DNA of 64,000 nt from Botryosphaeria dothidea (GCA_011503125.2 WWBZ02000033.1:930001-994000); one strand, 5' to 3'; counted from the first letter of the stretch, positions 21,894 to 34,200 are shown. Numbers and translations: made by a program. Notes: generated by a model not told the origin, from the sequence alone.

Positions 21894-24415
21894 GGAGCGT
21901 CGTACATTGGTCAGGCTGCCGGATCTGGGCGTGGATGGTAGGAGGGCGTGCCGGGACGACGGGGAGGTATGATGAAGCACCTCCCGAGGGAACTGGGCCG
22001 GCGCAAGGAGCGCCGAGATGCAGCAGCGTGTGAGCGCACAGGCCGGAAGACAGGCGGGCGGGCGCGGGACCTATGGGGAGCTCACGTTGCTTGGGTAGCC
22101 GGTGCTGCGGGAGGTGTGAAGCGGTGGTTTGTCAACTGGAGGCGTAGGGCAGGGCCGTCGCCAAAGTTCGCTGATCGGGTCTGACTCGCAGCACTGGCAA
22201 TGGCTCGGCCCAGCAAAGCCAGAACCTCTCACACGCGCCCAAACGCCCGTCCGTCCTACCAGCTCCCAACGGCCGCCCCTGACAATCGCGCGCCAGCTGC
22301 CTGCTCAAGCGCGCAGTCCCAAAGCGTCTGCCAGGCACACGCCAACGCCCTACCGCTCGCCCTCGTGCCCGCCCAGCCGCCGTCGCCGCGGAAGCGCTCG
22401 CCGCGCCTTAAGGCTCACCGACTTTCGCGAGACGTCCTGAGCAGCGCATTCGACGACTAAACAGTGGCAGCAGTTGCGGCTGCACCGCTCGAATCAGGCC
22501 AATGGAGCCATCAAGGACCCGCACGTTTTTTCCAAGGTGCAAGGGCCCCATGCCTCCCGCAGATCCCATGCAGCAATCGTCATACGCTCCAATGGCTCCG
22601 CAACGCGCCCTGCCTCGCCCTCAACTCTGCGCGCCCGGTCTGGCTCGATGCGTGCGTGCGGAGTACGTCCCCAGACAAGGCGATCCGCTGCGTGCCCGTC
22701 GCGTCTAGCCCGTGGCCCGAATTGCGGCCGCCTCAGGCTCAATTGCTATCAGCAATTTTACTCCAATGGGCGGCCGCACCAGCCCCGGGGCGATGGCGCC
22801 GTAGAGTGATTGGTGCGGCCGCCTCTCTCTGTCGTTTCAACAGGACTGGAGCACGTCCGGTATCGACACCCGTTTCGTTTCGGATTCTAACCGATCAGCT
22901 CCGTCTCTTTGCTTTTGCCCAGGCACCCACACGCTACTGCCTTACCACCGTCCACCACTATCGCGTGTCTCGGAAGGCATTCCTAGGCCGAGGGGAAAGT
23001 ATCTCCTGTCGTACCGGGAAAGCTTCCACCATCGGTGCGAGATTTGAGTTGAGCACGGATGCTCCCTTGCTGAAAGCCTACCAGAGCCCCAAAGACTCTC
23101 ATGCTCGGCAGAACTCGCCCACGTGGACCAACTCATTCGTCCCAAATAACACCGCAAGAGGAGCGGTCGATTTCTTGCTTGATTGCGGAACGCGGATGGC
23201 GTCCCGGAAAGGCGCGCGTCGGTTTAGGAGTACCAAGGAGACGAGCCTAAACCGACGTTGTCTAACGGGCCTTAGCAGCAGACACAGCCTCCTTGCGCGC
23301 GCCAACTACGCGTGTGAGAGCACGTTGGCCCGGAGCTTGGACGTGAATGGCTACCACTCTTTGGAATTTGACGTTTCTGCGGTACCTGTTACGTGAACGA
23401 TGTGCTCCACTCGGGCATGCTCGTGCAGAGACTCTGCAACATGAAGTTACTCCTATCGCAGAGTTTCGATGCAGGAATGAAGGATTCTGTGGTCGTGCAA
23501 CTGCAAAGGAGTAGTAGGTTTCTACCATTTCACAGCAGGCCGTCCTTGCCGTCAATGATCTCATGATTGCTAGGCTACGGGTAGCCACGGCAATGCGTAC
23601 GGGTATGCGCGCAAGCCTGTGATTCGAATCGACTGCTAGACGTGCAAATACGATACATCGTCGGCAGCACGGATATGGATCTTGAGTATGTGTATTTGGA
23701 GCTGCAAGAGGTGCCCAACCAGACTGGGCAGATCACCTTGTCACTTTCGCTGGCGCGAAGCACTGGCCCGGATCTGCGGCGGTTGCAACGGACGACGCAA
23801 TGCACGCGCGGACATGGACCAAGCGCTTTCGTGTTGCTCATAACGACACATGTGTATCTCAATTGTCTGAAAGCCGCGCTCTGATCCACGAGGAAGTTGT
23901 TTTGACAGGTGTTGTGGCAGGATTCATTGATGTCGTCGCCTGAAGCAAGAAAGATTCTCCGACATCGGGCGATAGCGCTGACGTGCGCCGGCCCCGGACT
24001 TTGCTTGACAGGCCCCGCATCTGCACCACGCCAGCCTGTCCACTCACCGTTGACGCTTTTGCTATCACGAGATTTCCCCCCCCCCCTCGTGCAAGATGCT
24101 CCTTTGCGGCACGCGTCTTCCTTCCTGAACAGTCATCCTCTTGACCTTCCACCGCAGTTTGAGTCACAGATACTTAGCCGGTCGCTCATATGCTGCAGTC
24201 GCCTTCGACGACTCGTTGATTGAATGCACATTCTTCGTTTCGCATCCACAAAACCATTGAGCTGCCACCTTTTGCAGCTCTCCCTGTCCCTACATCTCGA
24301 CTTCTGATCTTTCATCCTCTTCATATCTCGATCAAGTGCTCATTCTTCTGTTCACAAGCTCTGATCTCGTCTTGAACTCGCTCATACATACAATTGTCTT
24401 TGTATCCGTCCGAAA
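21894..24415. other. Long gene-free region between divergent genes (KCS1 and PNPOx-like)
   Basis: 2.5 kb shared upstream region. The left 0.9 kb is GC-rich and contains long but ATG-poor frames; a 310-codon plus frame (22464-23396) begins only with GTG and lacks protein-like character. An 11-base C run lies at 24076-24086. A C/T-rich leader (24090-24400) precedes the next gene. No RNA gene recognised. Confidence 0.5.
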
Positions 24416-25294
24416 ATGCCCAAGTTCTACCCAACTTTGTCGCCAGACCTCGCGGAATGGCTTCTCGCACAGCCCTTGTTTTTCGTAGCCAGTGCTCCGC
24501 TCACAGGCGCACACATCAATCTCTCCCCGAAAGGACATCCGTCGCATTCCCTCGCTGTAATCAACCAGAACCAAGTTGCCTACCTTGATGCGACGGGCTC
24601 AGGTTGTGAGACCATCTCGCACATATATGAGAACGGTCGCGTGACGCTCATGGCCTGCAGCTTCGGCACCTCGCCCCGAATCATGCGGCTCTTCTGCACG
24701 GGCAGGGTCGTCGAAAAGGGCCAGCCCAAATTCGATGAATGGGTTGCCAAGACTGGCATTAAGGAAGGTGTCAAGGCTTGTAGAGCCGTCATCATCCTTG
24801 ATATCTTCAAAGTAAGCCACCATTCTCCATCTCTGACTCGCTCCTCCTCCTAAAGCCTAGGGGGTTAATCATTATCAACCATCGCTCACCCATGCTCCCA
24901 GGTCCAAACCTCTTGCGGTTACGGCGTGCCCGTCCTCTCCCCCAAACCGGGTACTCCTGAAGCCGTCGATGAGGATCCCGAATCCAATGCCGTTACGAAA
25001 TACTGGGAAGACCGTGACACGATGCCCAACTGGGCCTCCAAGATGCTGGCCAAGGACGGCGCTATTCAGGGATACCAGCGGAACAATAACGTGCGCAGTC
25101 TAGACGGCTGCCCGGGTTTGAGGTCTGCCCGCAAATCTGGCGGTGAAGTGCTGGTGCTTGGGGATTTGAAGGCAAAGGCGAGGAGGATGATCGTGGGTGA
25201 ATGGGGGGCCGTGCTGTTGGGAGTGGTGTTAGCGATTTTGGCATTGGTGGCGGCGAGTAACTTTGGTTTGGTAGAGGTTAGGGTGTCGGTATAG
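24416..25294 (+). CDS. Pyridoxamine 5'-phosphate oxidase-like protein with C-terminal membrane anchor (YLR456W/YPR172W family)
   Basis: Exons 24416-24811 and 24902-25294 give 262 residues. The FMN-binding split-barrel is visible: MPKFYPTLSPDLAEWLLAQPLFFVASAP at the start, HINLSPKGHPSHSLAVINQNQVAYLDATGSG (about 33-63), ETISHIYENGRVTLMACSFG, and IMRLFCTGRVVEKGQPKF. This matches the yeast YLR456W/YPR172W group of PNPOx-fold proteins, whose substrate is unknown; they should not be assumed to make pyridoxal phosphate. After the intron, SCGYGVPVLSPKPG and the tail domain lead to a hydrophobic segment (WGAVLLGVVLAILALVAASNFG, about 232-254), so the protein is probably tail-anchored in a membrane. 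The intron is 90 bases, GTAAGC/CAG. Confidence 0.9.
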
Positions 25295-26466
25295 GTGAGG
25301 ACTAAATGTACTTTGAATCTGCAAATAGTGTAATCTTGGTAGCCATCATCGACAAAAGTAACCAGCCATTGTGTATTCAGAACCTACATTCCATCTGCCA
25401 CTGTATTCGGCCTTACAAGTATTGCCACAGTAAGCCCAACTCTACTTGGCAATTTGGAACAGCCATCTAGATGGATGTGTTCAGAAAACTGGAATTCACG
25501 TCCGGACAATTACTTCAAACCCCCAGTGGTAGAGGATATATGTCCTACGCTCGTCTGTGGCATCGGTTCTTCAATAAATACCCGGCCATCTCCACTATAA
25601 AGATATACCGTGGGGAAAGGATGCAGCGCGGCGGTGGCTGCTTTTTAAGCGTTGCGATTAGCTTACTCTCGCCCGCCCCTGGTTTCGCTACCTACTTTAG
25701 GGAACCGTAGAATACCCACCTCTTTGACTATTCCCACCATCCACGAAGGGTCAAATTATACCGCCACCAGAATTGGGTGTTCCGATCGCATCTAAGTCCT
25801 CAGTTGTGCTTGGACAAGATCAGTTCCTGGATGGAACATCTCAATACCTTCGTACTATACTCATCTCGACTTTATACCGCAATGTCAAGGTAATGCCTCA
25901 TTGTTATACGGAAGCCAGTGGAAATTGCCCCAACATCGAGGAGTTCGGTGACACGCTAGAGTACAACTGGTTATCCGGCACGTCAAGCCCGTCATTCAAA
26001 ATATTCATCCACGGTACCATTAATACTTGTCAAATTCTCTCTCAGTCCCTCAAAGTCTAACCTCACTACTTGAATCGGTCAGCATTCGGCATCATGTAGA
26101 TTTATGAGGGCACTTCACAATCCATATGATTTGTATTCTCTCAGAACCATGTTTTGGAACCACTCCGGATACTGTTTTCTAGTACTTCCCAGATAACTTG
26201 TGGTTTCCGGTGCTCTTAATCATCCAGCCAGCCAATTTCTGGACGAACCCGAGAGGTTTATGATTGTAATTGCCAGACAATAATTCATTCTCCATCACAA
26301 AAGTGACAGGAATCGGCGCAGAAAGTGTAGCCGTGGCAACTCCATCGCTTGAATGACGACGAGAGACCATCCATACTAAGACAACGCAAAAGGGCTTAAA
26401 TGACCCAGAAGACCTACCAGAAGACCTCAACCCACAAAAGTCCGTTCCTCAATAGCACCTGGCAGA
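25295..26466. other. Gene-free AT-richer region
   Basis: Only short frames. A 95-codon plus frame (25773-26060) reads somewhat protein-like but lacks an ATG. The minus frame of the adjacent remnant continues here to 26179 (with VTFVMENELLSGNYNHKPLG) after two stops, so part of this stretch may be the decayed C-terminal extension of that remnant. Confidence 0.4.
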
Positions 26467-26815
26467 CTACGCCATCCAAGACGCACCGTCCAAAATCCTC
26501 ACCCAAACCAGGTCGCCGGAAATCTCTTCACCCACATCCAAGCCACACAATTCCCAAATCAAGGTAGCAACCTCGGCACTTCTTCACCTCAGACGTCCAA
26601 AGAGCCATCTCACAAAGCGCTAACAGTGCGTCATCCTCACCCGCCAAGCTGCCACCATCAGCACCTTCAATAAGCCGCCCAATCAGGTTCAAACGGCCGG
26701 CCCTGCCCCCCATATGGCGTCTTACAGCGAACCGAAATAGAGTTTCCGGTACCTGACTAGCACAAACCAAGCAAAGTAAGACCTCGCTTCGGGCCTCGCC
26801 CCAGGACCCGGTCTG
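26467..26815 (-). pseudogene. Frameshifted remnant of a possible ankyrin-repeat-like gene
   Basis: On the minus strand, from 26815 the sequence reads QTGSWGEARSEVLLCLVCAS, then VPETLFRFAVRRHMGGRAGR and LNLIGRLIEGADGGSLAGED, then ALLALCEMALW. It continues only after a one-base frame change near 26580-26590 with SAEVATLIWELCGLDVGEEI and SGDLVWVRILDGASWMA, stopping at TAG 26467-26469. The spacing between LIGRLIEGAD and VATLIWELCGLD (about 37 residues) resembles consecutive ankyrin repeats, but this is inference from pattern only. I found no intron with proper phase to repair the shift. There is no start codon and an in-frame TGA lies just upstream. Probably a decayed gene fragment; a sequence error or an unusual intron is the alternative. 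Confidence 0.35.
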
Positions 26816-27725
26816 TCATATCCACTAAAAGGGAGGCTGAGCTCTCTATCTGCCGTCCATCTCAAACGACCGGTCCCTTTTTGAGCACAGCGATCAGCAT
26901 TCGTGCCGCTTTCTCCCCTTACTCCCTGCCCCACCGCGTCCACTAGGTCCGATCGATGACAGAACCTAATCAGCAAGCTAGTGATACCAAGAAACTCACT
27001 TGAGGTCATAGAACAGAATGGAAAGAGTTCGTTAGAGGTAGCATTATTCGCACAGTGTACAACTATCCGAGACAAGAAGCGTGATGATTGGAAGGAAGGG
27101 CAGGCCCACAATCCTCAGTCCTCCTCATGTTACCTGTTACTTCAGCGTAGGAATCAATATGGAGAAATGAATTGCCCAAAAAGTTCATAGATCCCAAAAT
27201 GCACATATTCCTTATTGCTTTTTTTTTGTTGTCACTGTCACCGCTTCCACCTCATCATCTCCCTCTTGCCTTCCACCGCCTTCCCCCATCCCGCCTGGGA
27301 CTTAACCAACAAGATTCAATCCTTGATTCCAAAAAAGAGTCATACAAGGCGAACCACCCAAAAGGTCAAAACGCCGTGAACCCAATGCTTGTATCCTTGC
27401 TTTGCATGGACCATCCCCCACCCAAACCAATAAGAGAAGAAAAAGGTACTTCATCCCGGAAGAAAACACCAAGCTGATGCCATTAAAGCGGACAGTGTCG
27501 AATCCACATCCCCAGAAAACCGATGTATTTACAGGGTTCCGGAGAGCTGCGGGTTGGACATCTGTCTCGTTCTGCTTGTGCAAGTATGCTCTTGTAGATA
27601 GCAACCAGCGGGTTGAAAGAGAGAGTAAATTTTCACCCGAAAACGAGAGGATGCAAGCTTTGGATGACTTTACTCGCACTATTTCGATAGGGTATTAGGT
27701 CGGAAAAGTTTGGCCGTTCCTGAAA
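26816..27725. other. Gene-free region
   Basis: Short frames only. It includes a T9 run near 27220 and A/T-rich segments; it probably contains the 3' untranslated region of the membrane-protein gene that ends at 27726. Confidence 0.45.
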
Positions 27726-29281
27726 TTAGACCTGTTCCACGAAGCTCGAAACCCGCGAGTCCGCTTCAGAAGGCCTCCTCTTCTTCTGGAGCTTCTTAGG
27801 AGGTTGTTGGGCCTTCAGTGCTTCTTCCGTGGGTCCGATGGGGAAAGTGCCGGGCCTCAAGATTTCGAAACCGGAGTTCACCTTACGCAAGACCTGGGAG
27901 TCGTGCTGGTTGGAGAAAGCCTGCGGTGTGTCGTCGTCAAAGTTGGGGCCGCGAGGCTGGTAAGTCTCAAGGAGCGGCACTGCAGAAGCGGCGGCGTTTT
28001 CAGGGTGGCTATCACGCGTAGGGCTGCTGACGGATTCCAGAGGAGCCATGAAAGGATTCGCACCCTGAGCCATGGGAGGAGTTGATGGTGAGGACCGACC
28101 AGATGTAGGTCCAGAAGGCGGTGATGGAGGGCCAGAAGTAGGCGCTGAACGACTGTATGGATCCAAGGACAAATTGCTCCAGTCTCCGCTGCGGCCAGTG
28201 GGGCGATCGGGCCTCTCACGGCGAGCAAGGGAACCAGTCTCTGCAACATGGGACATGCGGTGGCTTTGCAGAAGGCGCAGGTCTGTGCGAGGATCGCGGG
28301 TACGGGGAATTGCCACCATGGGCGCCTTGCCCATGGCTACGGTTTCAGTTGTTCCTTCATCGCTGGGGTTGTTGTCACTGCTGCCACTGGACTTGCGAGA
28401 AGAGCCGTTGGAGCTAAACGTGTACCCGTAAGGATTGGCACCGGCAGATACTACGTGTATACATTAGCGATGTGTTTCTACTGTGTGGGGTTCTTCACGT
28501 ACCGGAGCGCTCGTGAGCCGCCTGGGCGTCTTCGTCTTCACCTTCAAGCGTATCCAAAGTTGCCGAATGCCTCAACATGCCAGCCTGGCTGTAACGAGAG
28601 TATGCCGTGGGCGGAGGACGATGCTGACGTGCACGCTGACCGGAAGCAGTTGATCCAGGGGACGAATCACGGCTGTGGCTCGCTACCCTTTCGGCAGAAA
28701 CGGCGCGGTCAAAATTCGAGGAGGGAGGGCCACGAGAAGACGGGCGGCTAGAAGAACCGCTAGAGGGACCAGCTACGGCCGGACCCGGAATCTCCAAGGT
28801 ACTCATTGCCCTAGAATTGGAAGCAGAAGCTTCAGGCTTGGAGTGCGTTGACTGGGTAGGACTGCTGGGTACGGGCGTGTTCGTGCCAGAAATCCATATC
28901 CCATCGACCTCGATACCGCTCTGAATTGCTCGGATGCCGAAAGGAACTTCGTCGCCAGACTTTCTTCTGGGAGCGGCAGCAGCTTCGACCATCTGCGGTT
29001 CTTGGTCTGCTCTTGCGCCGACGGGCTTGCTCAGCTTCTTCAGTTTACGGTTGGTGTGAATTACTTTCATCCAGCCGATACCGATAGTTAGCACCTGCAA
29101 AAATTAGCCAAGAGTACAAGATAGTAGCGCACGGGTAGGGTTGTCGTACAATTGCGCAGGCGAGCACCTGTCATCGAGAAGTGTTAGCCGTCGGAAGGGA
29201 GCTGGCAGACGGGTACAAGCATTGACTTACGAAGGTCATCTTCTGCCATAACGCCCAGTCGACGAAGAAGACTTTGCCCAT
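27726..29281 (-). CDS. Fungal membrane-anchored protein of unknown function (IQSGIEVDGIWIS family)
   Basis: Exons 29231-29281, 29150-29167, 28503-29094 and 27726-28450 (minus) give 461 residues. The second exon is a micro-exon of 18 bases. Joined, the N-terminus is MGKVFFVDWALWQKMTF, then VLACAIVLTIGIGWMKVI: a single membrane span (about 12-34) followed by a basic HTNRKLKKL stretch, i.e. a signal anchor with the bulk probably cytosolic. A conserved block PFGIRAIQSGIEVDGIWISG (about 70-90) is known to me from uncharacterised Pezizomycotina proteins. The rest is Ser/Pro-rich and disordered, with a conserved-looking GANPYGYTFSSNG and a basic QPPKKLQKKRRPSEAD near the end. Function unknown. Confidence 0.85.
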
Positions 29282-32200
29282 TTTGGCGGCGGGGTCACGG
29301 TAGCGATAGCGACAGTGTTTGGGTGGTTAAGTTGTCGTGGGGTGGAGTACTGCGGCGCAAGCGCGATTGACGAGCAGAGTGATGGGAAGAGGAACAACGA
29401 AACGAATGGACGGCAGGCCGTGAGGGAAAAACGGGTAGCAAGTGCCCTCCAGGGCAGGCGATGTTAATGGGTAAAAGCGACGGTGGTGGGCTGGGCTTGG
29501 CGACGACGGCGTGAGCAGGCGGTTTGCTTCTTTTAAGGAAAGAGCCTTCCGAACGCCTCAACGTGGAGGCCCCCTGGTGCGGGTCGTATTGCGGCAACAA
29601 GAGCTTGGCGGACGGGCTGGCCGATCCAGGAACAGGAAAGAGGAAGATTTGGACTGACTGGGGGGTGCAGAGAAAAGGAGCAGTAGCAGCGGAGGGCAGA
29701 TACGCGAAAGAGAGACAGTTGATGACGTGCGGCCGGCGACGTCCCACAAGAAATGAGCCCCAACGAGAGCGGGCGGGAGCTGGAAGGGTGGAAAAGAGAG
29801 AGGGCTCGAGAGAAAGAGAGGGGAGTTTAGTGGTGACACAGCAGCGCGAGGACAACTTGGGCAGAGGTGCAACCCGTCATGGCGTGCGTGCAGAAGCGTG
29901 CATGAAAACTGCTACCACCCGCTTCAATCGGGAGGCCGGCTGCCACTTTATTGGATGCCATCTGGGCTGCCCAGGCGAGCCAGGCGCTTCCCTGCTGGCT
30001 CCTTCATCTTTACAATGAGCCGCTCACAGACATCGGGGCAGCCAAGCCGGCGAGGGCAGAGAGCATGCCGGGGTCGAGCACGAATACGGAAAGCCTACGG
30101 CCAGGATGGTGCAGCACCATCCAATACTTGCGACAGCAGCCACTCCTAGTCGAGCGCCTGCAGCTGTTCCCTGGTCCGCGTGTGCGATGAGACGGCAGCG
30201 TGTCGCCGGGGCTGCTGCAAGCGCCCATTGCGGCGCTCGCTTCCTCGGGAGCGCCCCGCCAGCGCGCGCCAGCTCGCTGCGAGCGCTGCTGCTGGAGGCG
30301 GTGACGGCGGCGGCGTGGGCGCAGCGGGCGTGTGGGCGCGGGCTTGGAACGGCGTTAGATGCGCTGTGAAACAAAGTACGGTGGTGGGACGTTTGCACCG
30401 TGGCGTTTTTTGGCGCCTGGGTCCCGACGCGATTGTCAGCGGCGAGGGCAGCCAATCGCCCGGGGAATGACAGGGTCCCTTGGTGCTGCCGTTTGATCAC
30501 CGCACCGCGAGGGAGCACGGCTGGGATCTCCTTGCGCGCGCATCGTGTGGCCGCCGCGTTGGCCTGCCCTTAATCAATCGCGCGCTGAGTCGCCGCCCGC
30601 GGATAAACAGCGCCATCGCCCTCTCCACCCTTCCGCAAATCGTGCACGAGGGGCCGGGTGAAGACTGGCCCTAAGAATAGCGTCCGCTTATGTTGCGTCA
30701 TGTACGGGCGCAGATCATGAGTCCTGTGCCGTCTCGTATGCGCCCGTTCGAGCCACGGCTTCTTTTGCTTCTGCCACTCATCATGCCGTGTTCTGCTGCG
30801 CTGCCTTTTCGCTGCAAGTCTCGCTTTCGCTCCTCAGCTTGCATGCGCCGCCGCCGCCTCGCTGCCCCCGTCCGCCGTCAGCCCACCGCCCGCTGACATG
30901 GCCGCACCCATGCGCGCGTTGTTCCATTGCAGGCTTCTCTGCATCGAAGCTGCCAAAAGGGGCCTCAGCCTCCAGCGCAAGCTCAGCTATGCCGTTTCTA
31001 CCTGGCCACGCCGCCAAATCTGGCCGTCAGTGTAACAGACAACACCCGAAGCCGATTGATCCATACTTTATTACGGGGTCCGGCTCAGCTTCCGCCTGCT
31101 CGCCGTAGCAGTGGGACCCTCCGTATAGGCAGCCAAGAACCGATCCATCCCCGTGCCACTGCTGAACTTACCTCATTCGCCTGCTTCCGATGCTGGGCAA
31201 ACATAGATCGCGGCTCCAACGCACGGCTGCAGCGTGGCGACTCGTGCTGTGTGTTGCAGAAAAACTGTTATTCGGTCCGCCTGAAGACCCATCGCCCAGA
31301 CCCGTGGTCGCGAATCCAGACCCAGGTCCCGAGATCCGTATTCCTCGAGCACGTCGTGTCCGCAGACCACGTTGAGCGGCCGGGCACGCGCGGCTGTCGA
31401 TGTTCTCGGTGTTGACGGGACGGCCGGCAATTGCCCCTCAGGGTACAAAGCGTGTACCTTACGGCGCGGCTCTTTGAGCACTTGTGCTTGTCTCAGTTTC
31501 TTACACATCCATGCTCACCGTTCAACGTCGACTATAAGACTCCTCACTGTCTGCACTTGCGACACTCATTCTCTGAGACAGAACCTCTCCTGTACCCTCC
31601 ATGAAGCTCGCGATACAAGCTTGTCAGTAAGGGACGGTGTAGCACTGCTACATACATGCGGTTTCAATTCTTTCCATGGCTGACTTGATGAACATTATTC
31701 CTACTGCAGCAGTCGTGCGGAACCTCGAGGATGGCGTGCCGTTGTCTTGGGCAAATTTTCGCTGATAGCAGCCGTTAACGGATAAGGCGTCGAGGCGCGT
31801 CGGGTGTCGAGGCTTGACTTGGTGGCGTGCATGCTCCGGGGATGATGTCAAGACGATCGCCGTCGTTGCATGTGCCGCGCTGCTGAAGGGCAAGTCGAGC
31901 GATATATGGCCATCCATGGGGTGTTCAGCGACTCAAGATGGCTCGCAAGGCAAGCCTGATCGGGCCAGCGTGGGATGCTCTCAGAAGCCGGAGACTGCCC
32001 ATCGTACGAGAGGCCGAGCGATGGCGGCGGCTGTGACGGTGCCCTAGCTACCGCACCTCGACGCAATCTGTTTGCCCGGCGGCGGCACAGCATCCTCCGC
32101 CCCGCGCTCGGCCGGCTCGCTGCGCTCCGTTCACACAAGCCTTTCACCGAGACCACCGGATACCGTCGTGATTCGCCGGCATTGCGGTCGCGCACGAAGG

Positions 32201-32593
32201 GATGAGAGGCTCGAGGGGTAGCCGCCAATGGAGCGCGTCGAGATCTGTGGATTTGTTCGAGAACAGCGCATCGCGGCCAGAGCGGGCAGTTCCAAGTTGG
32301 CCGGCCTGCAGGGGTGGGCTCACGTCTGCCCAGTCGTGCCAGCTCCTCGGCCCTGCGCTTGTCGATCAGGTCTTCCTTGCCTGCCACGGGAGCGGCGGCA
32401 AGTCGGGACCCGTAGGGCCCGAATCTCTTGCTAAAAGCAGGCGGTCGTGACGCTCACCTCTGCAGCGCCTAGCCAGCACTGCCCCGGACTTGCCTTGGGC
32501 TGACATTTGACTTACATCTGTGCCCACTCGACTCTTTGCGCTCTACCTCGAAATCCTGTATCGCCCTCTCAATTAAATTCTTTCGCCAGCAAC
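29282..32593. other. Long GC-rich intergenic region between divergent genes
   Basis: 3.3 kb between two divergently transcribed genes. Many overlapping frames are open on both strands (for example 29295-29855 minus, 31848-32387 minus), but they are Arg/Ser/Pro-rich, lack conserved motifs and overlap each other, as expected from GC-rich DNA. No tRNA, 5S rRNA or repeat recognised. Probably long leaders and promoters. Confidence 0.5.
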
Positions 32594-33436
32594 ATGCCTA
32601 TCCGCAACCCGTTCAGGAGAGCTCCCGGCTCCGTCGACGTGCAGCAAGAGAATCGGCCTATCGCGCGCGGCGGGGTCGAGTCTGGGTTCCAAAATGCAAA
32701 GACCACGGGAACCTCGCCTGTCGATGTCAAGGACGCAAACTATCAGCTATGCGAGATCAACGACAGCGGAGTCTTCCTCCCGGTACGAACACACAGTCCT
32801 CTCCGCGCTGCGAGTCAGGCGGGGTCACGATAAGAACATGGAGACTGACACTCAACCTCTCAGCCCTCTCCCGAAGATAAAAAGGCCTTCTGGGGCAACA
32901 ACAAATCGCGCACTTCCACGTCGTCGAACCATCGCAGCGTCCTCAGCGAGACTGAACCTTTTACAATCTCGCGCGAATCTTTCGAGTCATATCGCCGCTC
33001 CTTCGTAAGTTGTCCTAGACGTACAGCAACAAACTCTTGTCGCATTAAGCTTACATTTGACGATTAGGACATATCCGCCCGGTCCCCTGTCGTCGAAAAT
33101 CATGATATTCGGCCCCGTCAAAGTCTCGATTCCCGCCGTCTTCCGCGTTCCTCTCTGAACGAGCGCCGCTTCGAAAGGCCAATTTCGACAACCGAGGAAG
33201 ATTTTGAGGACGTTGGGCTCAATGACGAGCAGCCACCGAAGCCAAAGAAGAAGGGTTTCTTCGCCAGGTTTGGCGACTCGTCCGAAAACCTTGCGAAGCC
33301 TGAGAGTCGGCCATCCTCGGGCCTGGGCTTCCATCTCACTGGGAGGAAGAGGGGTCAGAGTGGCCAAGGCGCGGAGTTAAGCCCAATGCCGAGATCCATC
33401 GATGGCGCAAAGGAAGTACCTGTCGAGTCGAACTGA
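32594..33436 (+). CDS. Fungal protein of unknown function, disordered with conserved N-terminal motif
   Basis: Exons 32594-32782, 32864-33004 and 33068-33436 give 232 residues. The N-terminus MPIRNPFRRAPG is basic. It is followed by DVKDANYQLCEINDSGVFLPPSPEDKKAFW (about 46-75, spanning the first intron), which reads like a short conserved binding motif, then Ser-rich sequence (SETEPFTISRESFESYRRSFDISARSP). The C-terminal half contains PPKPKKKGFFARFGDSSEN, a basic-aromatic patch that could contact membrane or phosphopeptide-binding partners. No transmembrane segment or enzyme domain. Introns of 81 and 63 bases have GTACGA/CAG and GTAAGT/TAG ends. I recognise it only as a hypothetical protein of filamentous ascomycetes type. 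The 33437-34200 stretch after it holds nothing I can support. Confidence 0.8.
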
Positions 33437-34200
33437 GCGCGGAGTACTCTTGATCGGATCGGATAACGGATTGTTCTTCTTTGGATGGTATATACATAGG
33501 GCTTTTGGGTATTGGCTTGGCGTTAAAGGGAGAGACCCCAGCGTGGCGCGCTGCGAAGAAAGACGGAGTCTCACATTCGTTAAAAGGCCAGGATAGAGCC
33601 CGTAAGGCACCTCAACGACACGATATACCATGTAATACATAATTACTGCTCAGTTTCAAATGCAGGCTTCCAACTAGCAATTGACCAACCATTGCAAGTG
33701 GACATCGACAGCAATGTCTGTGCTAAACGCGAGCAATGGTTTTCTGCGAGATCGTATTCCCCTTTCCTTGGACCCTGAGATCTGACAGCCACCCTGTCAG
33801 CATAGCGTGATGCCCCAGGCATGCAGGCACCCTCCCGGAGAGGCCAGGCCATAACAGGAGTTTGAGGCGTAAAGTACCGACCTCTGAATTGCTATGGCTA
33901 TAAAACATCCACCTGATGTGCTATTTTTGAATTCGAAACAATGCCCGCTCGCTTCCTGGTGCACAATAATTCGTGAGAGGGCGGGATTCCTTACAGTAGC
34001 ATGCTATAGGCACCAGGCAACTGCCGTGTCTGCCTGACGTGCCTGATCTCGTTGCCGCCATGCCGCCGAACTCTGGGGGAACACGAGTCAGGATTTTCTG
34101 CCACCGCCCAGCCGGCCGCTTTCCCTGGCGCCGAAACTTTCTCAAAATAATTCCTTGAGGCTCAGGCACTGCGACAAGCACGCAACCAAATCGAACGAAC

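Noticed and set aside
22464..23396. 310-codon open frame on the plus strand in the KCS1 upstream region
   Set aside because: It begins with GTG rather than ATG, shows no domain or protein-like pattern, and lies in GC-rich promoter DNA where long chance frames are common.
29295..29855. 186-codon minus frame upstream of the membrane-anchored protein
   Set aside because: Ser/Pro-rich low complexity and overlapping other frames; more likely part of the 5' leader of the 29281 gene.
31848..32387. 179-codon minus frame in the 29.3-32.6 kb gap
   Set aside because: Arg/Ala/Pro-rich with no conserved segment and overlapping open frames on the opposite strand.
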